From Chitinophaga pollutisoli (lineage in GTDB: Bacteria; Bacteroidota; Bacteroidia; Chitinophagales; Chitinophagaceae), in assembly GCF_038396755.1 (NCBI RefSeq), contig NZ_CP149822.1, positions 2,666,001-2,730,000 on the forward strand: DNA of 64,000 nt, in the 5' to 3' direction. Positions 37,777 to 45,293 of the stretch are shown here, piece after piece (within the stretch, counting starts at the first letter, position 1; each line of letters starts with the position of its first letter). Below the pieces are notes generated by a model, which ran no database searches, had not been told where the DNA came from, and was given only the letters and a program-made list of their open reading frames with translations. Made by a program: the position numbers and the translations under genes.

Positions 37777-37879
37777 CTACAGTATATTAAAGGCATATAA
37801 ACCCGCTACAGTAAAGGGGAAGTATGTATTGTACCTGTATAAGATATACATACAGTACCCCTTCCTTACCGCTACAGTA
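37777..37879. repeat. Cluster of CTACAGTA repeats and an inverted repeat
   Basis: CTACAGTA occurs at 37777-37784, 37806-37813 and 37872-37879, with ATACAGTA at 37850-37857. Between them is an imperfect inverted repeat: AAGGGG (37814-37819) with CCCCTT (37858-37863), and GTATGTAT (37822-37829) with ATACATAC (37846-37853). It may be a regulatory cluster or a small repeat element; no function is claimed. Confidence 0.6.
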
Positions 37880-37906
37880 ACCCTGCCTTCGCTCCGGAGA
37901 AAACGT

Positions 37907-37941
37907 AAAAGGCCGGTGGCTTCCCAAGGAAACCGCCGGCC
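37907..37941 (-). terminator. Terminator after the MFS-DinB-DHFR-like operon
   Basis: An imperfect 14-bp stem (37911-37924 with 37928-37941), followed on the minus strand by TTTT. It lies 25 bp past the DHFR-like stop codon. Confidence 0.7.
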
Positions 37942-37966
37942 CCAAAAACCTCTTTTCACGGCAATG

Positions 37967-38515
37967 TTACTTCACCCAATAGGTGTTCAGGACATTCCCT
38001 TCACTGAATTCGCGGGAAGACACCAGTTCCAGCCCCGTGCGGCCGAATCCGGGCGGGAATGCGGGAATTCCGCCGCCCAGCAGAACGGGTACCGTAAATA
38101 TGCGGTATTCGTCGATCAGGCGGAGCGCCGTCAGCTGCGCAACGATGGTACCGCTGCCCAGGAGCACGATATCGTTGCCGTCTTCTTCCTTCAGCTTTCT
38201 TACAAAGCTTTCCATCGGCTCCTTTACCAGGTGCGCGTTGTTCCAGCTAACAGATTGGAGGCTGTTGGAGAACACGTATTTGGGCAGTTCGTTCATCTTT
38301 CGCGTTACTTCCGGGTTATTATCCGTGGCCCCGGGCCAGTAGCCCGCCATCAGGTCATAAGTGATCCGGCCGAAAAGAATGGCGCCCGATGAATTCATCA
38401 TTTTTACGCCGTAGGATTCATATTCGCCGTCCACATTGTGCCAGTCAATTTCGCGGTTGGGCCCGGCGATATAGCCGTCGAGCGATGCAAGGTTGGAAAC
38501 AAAAAGTTTACGCAT
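37967..38515 (-). CDS. Dihydrofolate reductase family protein
   Basis: A 182-aa RibD C-terminal/DHFR-like protein: KLFVSNLASLDGYIAGPNRE, ILFGRITYDLMAGYWPG, IVLLGSGTIVAQLTALRLID and FTVPVLLGGGIPAF. It is a putative NADPH reductase without assigned substrate. It is distinct from the second family member at 18777, which has AT-rich codon use. It is the third gene of a minus-strand operon (MFS, DinB, this gene), with 9 bp to the DinB stop. Confidence 0.92.
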   Translation of the reverse strand: MRKLFVSNLASLDGYIAGPNREIDWHNVDGEYESYGVKMMNSSGAILFGRITYDLMAGYWPGATDNNPEVTRKMNELPKYVFSNSLQSVSWNNAHLVKEPMESFVRKLKEEDGNDIVLLGSGTIVAQLTALRLIDEYRIFTVPVLLGGGIPAFPPGFGRTGLELVSSREFSEGNVLNTYWVK

Positions 38516-38524
38516 ATCTGATTT

Positions 38525-39034
38525 TTACTGGTAACGCATCGGCGGGTAATTGAGCAGCCGGCGCCAGAGCCCCAGCTGACCGATGCAATAGGATTCCCGG
38601 TCGATGCAATATAACAACATATCCAGCAGGTTGATCTCATCCATACCCGGCATGGGCCAGGGGTTGGGACCGTTCAACTGATCGCTGGTGGCTTTGGCGA
38701 AGGCTTCGCGGAGCATCGGTGTGATGCGTTCCCAATCGGCACGAAGCGTATCCAGGGAAGGATATTCCGCGTCGGGCTGGATGCCTTTGTGGTTGTCGAA
38801 CAATTCGTGGGCTTGTTGTTTTTCCTGCAATCCCAAAACATTGGCCATTTCAAACCGTTCCTGCACCAAACTTCCTGCCAGCCAGATGGGATGGTTGGCC
38901 GGGGTATCGAGCCGTTTGCGGGCATCTGCTTCGGTGAGCCCTTCCAGCACGAAATGGAACATGGGCGTATGCCCGTCGTACAGCAGCAGCCATGCCGCCA
39001 CTTTGCCTGCTTGCGCCACTTCTTGTGTATTCAT
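38525..39034 (-). CDS. DinB-like domain protein
   Basis: A 169-aa four-helix protein resembling the DinB/YfiT family of putative metal-dependent enzymes. Visible are the N-terminal helix (KVAAWLLLYDGHTPMFHFVL), HPIWLAGSLVQERFEM with a histidine that could be a metal ligand, and CIDRESYCIGQLGLWRR at the C-terminus. The frame stays open far upstream into the MFS gene, but the start at 39034 (MNTQEV) gives the normal family length and leaves 11 bp after the MFS stop. Confidence 0.8.
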   Translation of the reverse strand: MNTQEVAQAGKVAAWLLLYDGHTPMFHFVLEGLTEADARKRLDTPANHPIWLAGSLVQERFEMANVLGLQEKQQAHELFDNHKGIQPDAEYPSLDTLRADWERITPMLREAFAKATSDQLNGPNPWPMPGMDEINLLDMLLYCIDRESYCIGQLGLWRRLLNYPPMRYQ

Positions 39035-39045
39035 GGTTTGTGGTT

Positions 39046-40329
39046 TTAAGCGATTTTCAACAAATGGGTATAAGCGCGGGTCCGCTTCGCGATGAGCGTT
39101 ACCGCGAGCCCCAGTATGCCCGTGAGGGTGAAAACGAGTGCGATGCCGCGGTCCAGCCCTGTACCGAACCACGGGCCGATCAGCCTGGCCCCTTCCCCGT
39201 CGGTCATAAACGGAATGAAGAAGAAATGCGCCAGCGGGCCAATCATGATCGCCGTTAGCGGCGACGCCGCCTGTTCGATGCTTTGCGCAAACCCGAACAC
39301 GCGGCCCTGCCGTTCCAGCGGGATCACTTTCTGGATGATGGTCTGCTCCGCCGCTTCCACAACGGGGATAAGGCAGAGGTACACGAACATCCCAACCGCC
39401 AGCAATACGATGGAAGCCTGCAGCGCGAAGAAGATGCAGATGGTCCACATCACGATATTGCACATGAACAGCGTCCGGATGGGTTGCCTGCCCAGCCCTG
39501 TGCGCGATACGGCGATGCCGCCCACGATGAAACCCAGGCTCAGCACGCCCCAGAGCACGCCCCATACTTCCACCGACACGAGCGACAAGCCGTAGGGATC
39601 CATCAGCGCCATAAAAACCCCGCCCAGGAAGTTGTTGAACGTGTTGAAAAAAATCAGCCCGAACAAACCGGGGATCTGCCGCACGATCTGGATGGTACCC
39701 CGCACATCGAGCCGCGGCTTTTCGTTATGCGCTTCCCGCACGAGCGTTTCTTCCATTTTCACGAACGAGAGGTGGAAGATACAGAGCATAGTACCGGCTA
39801 CCGCCGCGGCCATCGTCCAGAAGATGCCCAGCAGGCCGATGGCCAGTCCGCTGAACACAGAGGCCACGAGGAAAGCGGTGCCGTTGGCGGTGCCCACGAG
39901 CCCGTTGGCTTTATCGCGGGTATCTTCCGGCACGAGGATCGTTACGACCGTAGGCAGCGTGATGTAGCGCAGGTTGCCCGCGAGGGCGCCCAGGAGCGAG
40001 AGCACAATAAAAACCCATAGCACCGCGCTTTCCGGGTTTTTGAAAGTCGCCGCCGGGGTGATGGCATACACGAGGGCCGCCAGTGCGAAAAACACCAACG
40101 AAGCCACGCTCGACAGCATCATGACGCGCTTTTTCTTGTAATGGTCCACAATGGAACCGAGGTAAAACCCGGAAACGGCGACCGTACCGATGTAGATACC
40201 CGCCATCCAGGAGGTGGTGAGAACGGATTTGGTTTCGAGGTACACCCAAAAGGTGACGGCAAACCATACGAAAGTGTTGGTAATGCCGGCAACGATGGAA
40301 TTGATCAATATTGCGTAAAACGGTTTCAT
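39046..40329 (-). CDS. MFS transporter
   Basis: A 427-aa major facilitator with about twelve hydrophobic segments. The inter-segment motif GSIVDHYKKKRVMM (motif A-like) follows TM2. The sequence VEAAEQTIIQKVIPLERQGRVFG is typical of the drug-exporter-like branch with an EntS-type pattern. Substrate is unknown. It is the first gene of a three-gene minus-strand operon with DinB and a DHFR-like protein, suggesting a small detoxification unit, though this is inferred. Confidence 0.92.
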   Translation of the reverse strand: MKPFYAILINSIVAGITNTFVWFAVTFWVYLETKSVLTTSWMAGIYIGTVAVSGFYLGSIVDHYKKKRVMMLSSVASLVFFALAALVYAITPAATFKNPESAVLWVFIVLSLLGALAGNLRYITLPTVVTILVPEDTRDKANGLVGTANGTAFLVASVFSGLAIGLLGIFWTMAAAVAGTMLCIFHLSFVKMEETLVREAHNEKPRLDVRGTIQIVRQIPGLFGLIFFNTFNNFLGGVFMALMDPYGLSLVSVEVWGVLWGVLSLGFIVGGIAVSRTGLGRQPIRTLFMCNIVMWTICIFFALQASIVLLAVGMFVYLCLIPVVEAAEQTIIQKVIPLERQGRVFGFAQSIEQAASPLTAIMIGPLAHFFFIPFMTDGEGARLIGPWFGTGLDRGIALVFTLTGILGLAVTLIAKRTRAYTHLLKIA

Positions 40330-40422
40330 GCATGCAGGTTAAATGGGTATTGCAATGGTACGCCCATTCCGCGAAACGGATGACGGCAGGAAGCGACAAT
40401 TTACAGGGGAAATCGGGCCAGC

Positions 40423-40623
40423 CTAGTTATCAAGCTGGCGATAATCGAACTGGTGGCGGATAAACCGGTTGAAGAACTGGCCTTTCGAGCCCGATTGCAG
40501 CATGCGGGCATACATATCCGGTGGCACGGGCTGGTAGGCATATACTTTACCGGAAACGAAAGTGATGACGAGCACCTCCGTTTCGGGATTGTAGCGCATA
40601 TGCCGGATAACGGTGGATGGCAT
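40423..40623 (-). CDS. KTSC domain protein
   Basis: A 66-aa protein made almost entirely of a KTSC domain: VIRHMRYNPETEVLVITFVS, KVYAYQPVPPDMYARMLQSG, KGQFFNRFIRHQF. The domain is often fused to lysyl-tRNA synthetase-like or nucleic-acid proteins and its role is unclear. It follows a small membrane-protein gene by 11 bp and is likely co-transcribed. Confidence 0.88.
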   Translation of the reverse strand: MPSTVIRHMRYNPETEVLVITFVSGKVYAYQPVPPDMYARMLQSGSKGQFFNRFIRHQFDYRQLDN

Positions 40624-40634
40624 GGCGTGGAGAT

Positions 40635-40802
40635 TTATTCGTCGTAGCCGCCCGGCTTCTGGTTGTCGGGGTTATAAGGCGGAACGTTCCGGTTAATAAG
40701 TTTATCCTGTCCTTTGTCGCGCGTTTTGCGGTTCTGCTGGATGATGACATACAACAGGATGGCGCCTACGAGTACGATGAATGCAATTAAACCTGAAGAC
40801 AT
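40635..40802 (-). CDS. Small membrane protein
   Basis: A 55-aa protein: an N-terminal membrane helix (GLIAFIVLVGAILLYVIIQQ) followed by a charged, Asn- and Pro-rich tail ending GGYDE. The ATG at 40802 is chosen because the frame upstream of it is not protein-like. The KTSC gene starts 11 bp after its stop, so they form an operon. No family is recognised. Confidence 0.7.
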   Translation of the reverse strand: MSSGLIAFIVLVGAILLYVIIQQNRKTRDKGQDKLINRNVPPYNPDNQKPGGYDE

Positions 40803-40992
40803 GATATTAGTTTTTCTTTCAGTAGCGGAAGAATGATGCCAGAGTGGGCGCCGGGCGGGGGGCAGGTTGCAGGGGCAGGAGCGATTCCCCGCGCTGTGGA
40901 TTTTCTTCCACGGCGAAGCGGTGTTGTTTGAAATAGTGTAAATACGGAAGAACGGCACACTTGTTGGCCGGGGTACCCTAAATCATCGCTTT

Positions 40993-41112
40993 ATGAATAA
41001 ATTCTGGAGAGCACTTATCGCGGGTTACGGCGCCAAGAAACTGGGCGGCGGATGTTTGAGCACCATCCTGATTTTCATTATTATTTACTGGGCGCTGGGG
41101 CACTGCGGCTAG
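40993..41112 (+). CDS. Very small membrane protein (39 aa)
   Basis: An ORF below usual size cut-offs: MNKFWRALIAGYGAKKLGGG, then CLSTILIFIIIYWALGHCG and a TAG at 41110. It has a basic, Gly-rich N-terminus and one hydrophobic helix, and its layout is well formed for such a short frame. It ends 3 bp before the convergent channel gene. I think similar short proteins occur in relatives, from memory only. Function unknown. Confidence 0.6.
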   Translation: MNKFWRALIAGYGAKKLGGGCLSTILIFIIIYWALGHCG

Positions 41113-41115
41113 GGT

Positions 41116-41939
41116 TTAGAGTTTGGTACCGCAGTATTTGCAGCATCTGGCGTCGGTATTATGTCCTTCGCGCCCGCAACCGGGGCATGCATTGGCGGAG
41201 TGCCCTTTTTCGCGGTAGGCATGTGCCATTTCGGTGGTCACGATGCCGGTGGGCACTGCGATGATACCGTAGCCGAGGAGCATGATGAAGCTGGCGATGA
41301 ACTTGCCCAGCGGGGTAGCCGGCGCCACGTCTCCATAGCCTACGGTGGTGATGGTCACGATAGCCCAGTAAATGGACTGGGGAATGCTGGAGAAGCCGGG
41401 ATTATCTTTTTCCACCAGGTAGATTACCGATCCGAGGATGATGACGCAGGTGAGTACGAACAGTATGAAGATGCTGATCTTGCGCATGCTGCGGCCCATC
41501 GCAACCGTCAGGAAGCGCATTTCGGAGATGAAGTGTACGAGCCGGAAGATCCGGAAGATGCGGAGGAGGCGCAGGGCGCGGAGTACCAGCAGGGATTGCG
41601 CGCCGGCGAATAAGAAGCTGAGGTAAGAAGGAATGAGGGCCAGGAGATCGATGATCCCGAAAAGGCTGAAAACGAACCGTTGCGGCTTATGGATGCAACT
41701 GAGCCGGAGGATGTATTCGATGGTAAATAGAATGGTGAAGAGCCATTCAAGGGCAAAAAAAGGCCGCCGTAGCGGACGTGCAGGCTTTCGACGCTGTCGA
41801 GCATGACAACGAGTATACTGGTCAGGATACAACCCAGCAGTGCGATATCGAACGCCTTGCCGGCGGGCGTATCCGATTCGTAGATGATCTTTTGCAGGCG
41901 TACCTGCCAGGGTTTCAGCTGCCTGTCTTCCATTGTCAA
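41116..41939 (-). pseudogene. Voltage-gated potassium channel with C-terminal zinc ribbon, frameshifted
   Basis: Two frames join into one channel of about 273 aa. The first (41939 to about 41760) holds the N-terminus MTMEDRQLKPWQVRLQKIIY and TM1. The second, from FFALEWLFTILFTIEYILRL to the stop at 41116, holds the S4 voltage sensor (LRALRLLRIFRIFRLVHF) and the selectivity filter TTVGYGD. It ends in a C-terminal zinc ribbon (CPGC and CKYC pairs). The switch lies at seven A (41755-41761, T on the coding strand); one more base would give VRYGGLFFALEW. The rest is intact, so the break may be recent or an assembly error. Confidence 0.85.
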
Positions 41940-42032
41940 TTAACCTTTGGGCGATTGCACTGCAAAATTACTGCCGCCCGGGGCAGCCCCTGCGGATACA
42001 ATACCTGAGCGGGCAGCATTCGTGCGGCACGA

Positions 42033-42302
42033 TCAGTCATCTTCGTCTTCTTCCTCTTCGAGCCATTCCAGGTAAGCATAGTACCAGTCTTCCAGCTCAT
42101 CCAGCAGTTGCTGCTTTTTTTCCGGCTCGCCATGGAAATAATCTTCCACGTTATCGATCTCTTCCACGATATCGATGTAAGCCATTTCTTCGTCTTCTTC
42201 CACGCGCTTCGCAAAGAACCGGGGTTTCTCGGTATGAAAAATATACTCGTTGTCCGGGTCCGTTACGGGATCATCTGCAATCATGAACTTCGGTAGTGCC
42301 AT
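42033..42302 (-). CDS. Small acidic protein, unknown function
   Basis: An 89-aa cytoplasmic protein that is strongly acidic in its second half (ending EEEEDEDD). No signal or membrane segment is seen. The central stretch FFAKRVEEDEEMAYIDIVEE may be helical. It has normal coding composition and a clean ATG, and stands alone between the channel and the GntR gene. No known domain recognised. Confidence 0.7.
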   Translation of the reverse strand: MALPKFMIADDPVTDPDNEYIFHTEKPRFFAKRVEEDEEMAYIDIVEEIDNVEDYFHGEPEKKQQLLDELEDWYYAYLEWLEEEEDEDD

Positions 42303-42438
42303 TGGATAATCATTTTAGTTACAAACCAGTGAACACAAAAATATGGATTTAACCGGTATGAAAAACATCTAAATCCGGTATGCTGTTTGTAGCCGCACTG
42401 CAAAAAATATTCATCTTTCTTTTCCCGGAAATCCATAT

Positions 42439-42465
42439 TACCTTTGCAAACATCTGATGATATGA
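42439..42465 (+). promoter_or_regulatory. Promoter and operator-like site of the GntR gene
   Basis: TACCTTTG (42439-42446) is an exact TAnnTTTG match. Directly after it, 42448-42465 reads AAACATCTGATGATATGA, matching the site before the Fsr gene (43152-43169) at 16 of 18 positions. It holds the palindromic core CATCTGATG and reaches the start codon, so a bound protein would block expression of the regulator. Confidence 0.7.
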
Positions 42466-43133
42466 TGAACAAAGGAACCATATTGCGGCGCAACAGCCTG
42501 GCAGACGAAGTGGCTGCCGGCCTGCAGGCGCAGATCACCGGCGAAACCTATGCCGTGGGCGACCGCCTGCCCGCCGAACCGGAGCTGATGGCGCAGTTCG
42601 GCGTGGGCCGCAGCACCGTGCGGGAAGCCGTGCGGCTGCTCGTCAACGCCGGGATGCTAAGAGTGCAACAGGGCCAGGGCACTTTCGTAACGTCGCGCCA
42701 ACCGCTCACCGGGCCCCTCGGCAAAAAGCTCCACGGCGCGGATTACCAGGAGCTCAACGAAGTCCGCCTCCTCCTCGAAGTGAAAATCGCCGAAAAAGCA
42801 GCGCTCCACCGCACCCGCGACGATCTCGCGCGCATGAAGGCCCACCTCCGCGCCCGCGAAAAATTCGCCAGATCCGGCAATGTGGACGCTACCATGCAGG
42901 CTGATGTCCACTTTCACACGAGCATCGCCGTGGCTTCCAAGAACAGCATCATGCTCGAGCTGTACCAAACCATCGCCACGCATATGCTGCAGTCGTTCAA
43001 AGACCGCCATAAAGACACCAGCGATTTCGCCATCACCCAGTCGATGCACAAAGCCCTCCTCGACGCCATCGCCGACCAGGACCCCGCCGCCGCATTGCTC
43101 TGGGCCACGCGCATCAGCACCCATAACCGTTGA
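42462..43133 (+). CDS. GntR-family transcriptional regulator (FadR/FCD type)
   Basis: A 223-aa regulator. The N-terminal winged helix is VAAGLQAQITGETYAVGDRL and ELMAQFGVGRSTVREAVRLL, followed by QGQGTFV. The C-terminal FCD ligand-binding domain is all-helical, with metal-ligand-type residues in ADVHFHTSIAVAS and QSMHKALLDAI. It is upstream of the Fsr-type exporter by 41 bp on the same strand. Both genes carry the same 18-bp site in front, so I infer that it represses itself and the exporter. Alternative starts are 42444 and 42465. Confidence 0.93.
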   Translation: MMNKGTILRRNSLADEVAAGLQAQITGETYAVGDRLPAEPELMAQFGVGRSTVREAVRLLVNAGMLRVQQGQGTFVTSRQPLTGPLGKKLHGADYQELNEVRLLLEVKIAEKAALHRTRDDLARMKAHLRAREKFARSGNVDATMQADVHFHTSIAVASKNSIMLELYQTIATHMLQSFKDRHKDTSDFAITQSMHKALLDAIADQDPAAALLWATRISTHNR

Positions 43134-43151
43134 AACCATTCTTTACACTAT

Positions 43152-43169
43152 AAACATCAGATGATCTGA
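43152..43169 (+). promoter_or_regulatory. Operator-like site before the Fsr gene
   Basis: AAACATCAGATGATCTGA is the second copy of the site in the GntR promoter (16/18 identical). It contains the inverted repeat TCAGAT-G-ATCTGA. It lies just 5 bp before the ATG at 43175. Confidence 0.7.
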
Positions 43170-43174
43170 CAACA

Positions 43175-44404
43175 ATGGACACTACGCTTGAAACGGACGA
43201 CCCACAGGTACAGGCCAGGCAACTGGCGGAGAAGACCGCCTTTTCGGTGCTTATCGCCCTGAGCTTTACGCACCTGCTGAACGACACTATTCAGTCGCTT
43301 ATCCCCGCGATTTATCCGCAGCTGAAGGATTCCCTTCACCTTAGTTTTTCGCAGATCGGCCTTATCACACTTACTTTCCAGCTTTCAGCATCTATCCTGC
43401 AGCCGCTGGTGGGGCTGTACACCGACAAGCGCCCGCAGCCTTACTCCCTCGCCATCGGCATGGGTTTCACGCTGGTGGGGCTGCTCTGTCTCGCCATGGC
43501 CCACTCCTTTGTGATCGTATTGATTTCGGTGGCGCTCGTGGGCATGGGCTCGGCGGTCTTCCATCCCGAAGCATCGCGGCTGGCATACATGGCTTCCGGT
43601 GGGCGCCATGGCATGGCGCAATCGCTCTTCCAGGTGGGCGGCAATACGGGCAGCTCCCTGGGCCCCTTGCTCGCCGCGGCCATCATCGTGCCTTTCGGGC
43701 AGTCGAGCATCGCCTGGTTTTCGCTGATCGCCATGCTGGCCATATTCGTGATGCTGCGCATCAGCAAATGGTACCTGGGCAATACCCATCGCATCAAACC
43801 GAAAAAAGCGGCCGGCCACCATGCCGCCTTACAGCTGTCGAAAGGGAAAGTAGCCTTCGCGCTGGGGATCCTGCTGCTGCTGATCTTCTCCAAATATTTC
43901 TACATGGCGAGCCTCACCAGCTATTACACGTTCTACCTCATCGGTAAGTTCAATGTATCGGTACAGGCTGCGCAGGTGTATCTCTTCGTGTTTCTCTTCG
44001 CCATTGCGGCGGGCACCTTCATCGGCGGGCCTGTGGGCGACCGAATCGGCCGCAAATACGTGATCTGGATCTCGATCCTCGGCGTGGCGCCGTTCGCGTT
44101 GCTGATGCCGCATGCCAACCTCTTCTGGACCGTGATCCTCAGCGTCTTTATCGGCGTGATCCTTTCGTCCGCCTTCTCCGCCATCCTGGTTTATGCGCAG
44201 GAACTGATGCCGGGCAAAGTGGGCATGATCGCGGGACTGTTCTTCGGTTTCGCATTCGGCATGGCGGGCGTAGGCTCCGCGCTGCTGGGCGAACTGGCCG
44301 ACCGCACCAGTATTTACTATGTGTACGAAGTGTGCGCTTACCTTCCGCTGATCGGGCTGCTCACTGGTTTCCTTCCCAACATCGAAGGCAGCCGCAAGAA
44401 ATAA
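43175..44404 (+). CDS. fsr: MFS exporter, Fsr (fosmidomycin-resistance) family
   Basis: A 409-aa transporter of the Fsr branch of the major facilitator superfamily, with about twelve hydrophobic segments. The branch signature is strong: THLLNDTIQSLIPAIYPQLK, LVGLYTDKRPQPYSLAIGMG, VFHPEASRLAYMASGGRHG and SLFQVGGNTGSSLGP. Fsr of E. coli exports fosmidomycin; the natural substrate is unknown. It is next to a GntR regulator that shares its operator-like site, and ends at a strong terminator. Confidence 0.93.
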   Translation: MDTTLETDDPQVQARQLAEKTAFSVLIALSFTHLLNDTIQSLIPAIYPQLKDSLHLSFSQIGLITLTFQLSASILQPLVGLYTDKRPQPYSLAIGMGFTLVGLLCLAMAHSFVIVLISVALVGMGSAVFHPEASRLAYMASGGRHGMAQSLFQVGGNTGSSLGPLLAAAIIVPFGQSSIAWFSLIAMLAIFVMLRISKWYLGNTHRIKPKKAAGHHAALQLSKGKVAFALGILLLLIFSKYFYMASLTSYYTFYLIGKFNVSVQAAQVYLFVFLFAIAAGTFIGGPVGDRIGRKYVIWISILGVAPFALLMPHANLFWTVILSVFIGVILSSAFSAILVYAQELMPGKVGMIAGLFFGFAFGMAGVGSALLGELADRTSIYYVYEVCAYLPLIGLLTGFLPNIEGSRKK

Positions 44405-44423
44405 ACGTCCGTTGCCCGTTAAC

Positions 44424-44456
44424 AAAAAAGGATGACCGTCATGGTCATCCTTTTTT
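44424..44456. terminator. Bidirectional terminator between fsr and a DUF2490 gene
   Basis: A perfect 14-bp stem (44424-44437 with 44443-44456), loop GTCAT, with A- and T-runs on both sides, so it works for both converging genes. Confidence 0.9.
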
Positions 44457-44479
44457 GTTTTTGCAATGGCGTATAATTT

Positions 44480-45184
44480 TTACAACCGCAGGTAGGAAGT
44501 CAGTTGGATCGCGTGCTGGTTTTCTGAATACCCGTACCGTTTCTTGTAATGGTGCATGTATCCGAGCTCCACATCAAACTTGCGGCTGAAACGGTAACCG
44601 GGGCCGACGAACATACGGTTTTCGTTGAGCCCGGCTTTGCTGTAGTAAGAATTGTTGTTGATGTCGATGAACAGCTCATTTTGTACGGCGGCGTATATTC
44701 CTTTGGTGAAATTTTGCTGCCCGTTGAAAGGCAGCATACCCCTGAGCTGGTAACGGAACCGGTGGCCTGTGAAATGTTTTACTTCCATCTCATCAGCCGG
44801 ATGATACACGGTTTCATGTAAGAAGCGCTGTTCCAGCCGGGCGCGGTGTTCCAGCAGCAGCATTTTAACCGGGTGCGAGAAGGCGAACTGCTGCCAGGTG
44901 CGGCGTTCCTCGTGCGCCCATTTGTCGGTGTAATCGATATGGGCGTAGCCAGCCGAAACGGTCATGCTTTCGTTGATGTGGTAATTGATGCCTGGACGGA
45001 GTACGATCGTCTGGTTCGGGCTGTGGCGCTGCCCGAACCGGTACTGGAGTTCCGCATAGACGCTGAATTTGGTTTTCGGGATACGGAAAGTGGAAAAGTG
45101 GGTGTACCATCCGCGGATGTCGACCTGGGCCATCATTACTCCCGATTGCAGGAGTACGGCGAGGAGTATAAGCATGCGTTTCAT
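44480..45184 (-). CDS. DUF2490 family outer-membrane-like protein (copy 1)
   Basis: A 234-aa exported protein with a signal peptide (ends MMAQ) and beta-rich repeats typical of DUF2490: QYRFGQRHSP, RPGINYHINESMTVSAGYAH, RLEQRF, RYQLRG and a final aromatic strand ELGYMHHYKKRYG. It is probably an outer-membrane beta-barrel of unknown role. It is a paralogue of the next gene on the same strand, with a terminator between the two. Confidence 0.85.
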   Translation of the reverse strand: MKRMLILLAVLLQSGVMMAQVDIRGWYTHFSTFRIPKTKFSVYAELQYRFGQRHSPNQTIVLRPGINYHINESMTVSAGYAHIDYTDKWAHEERRTWQQFAFSHPVKMLLLEHRARLEQRFLHETVYHPADEMEVKHFTGHRFRYQLRGMLPFNGQQNFTKGIYAAVQNELFIDINNNSYYSKAGLNENRMFVGPGYRFSRKFDVELGYMHHYKKRYGYSENQHAIQLTSYLRL

Positions 45185-45243
45185 ATTCCGAAATTAAGCC
45201 GCCTTTCGCTACCCCGGCCGGCCAAAACCGACAGTTCATACAC

Positions 45244-45273
45244 AAAAAAGGACGGCCCGCGGCCATCCTTTTT
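45244..45273 (-). terminator. Terminator between the two DUF2490 genes
   Basis: A 14-bp stem with one mismatch (45244-45257 with 45260-45273) ending, on the minus strand, in six T. Confidence 0.8.
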
Positions 45274-45293
45274 TAACGAAATGTTAAAGCGGT

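Larger units (their letters stand above)
37245..37966. other. Intergenic region with repeated CTACAGTA motifs
   Basis: 720 bp without a convincing gene. Short frames (37544-37750 plus, 37777-37959 minus) lack protein-like composition. Its right end holds a cluster of short repeats and an inverted repeat, listed separately, and the terminator of the DHFR-like gene. Confidence 0.5.

Noticed and set aside
38525..39565. A 346-codon reading of the DinB gene extending into the MFS gene
   Set aside because: The upstream part lacks protein-like composition, and the ATG at 39034 gives the normal DinB length.
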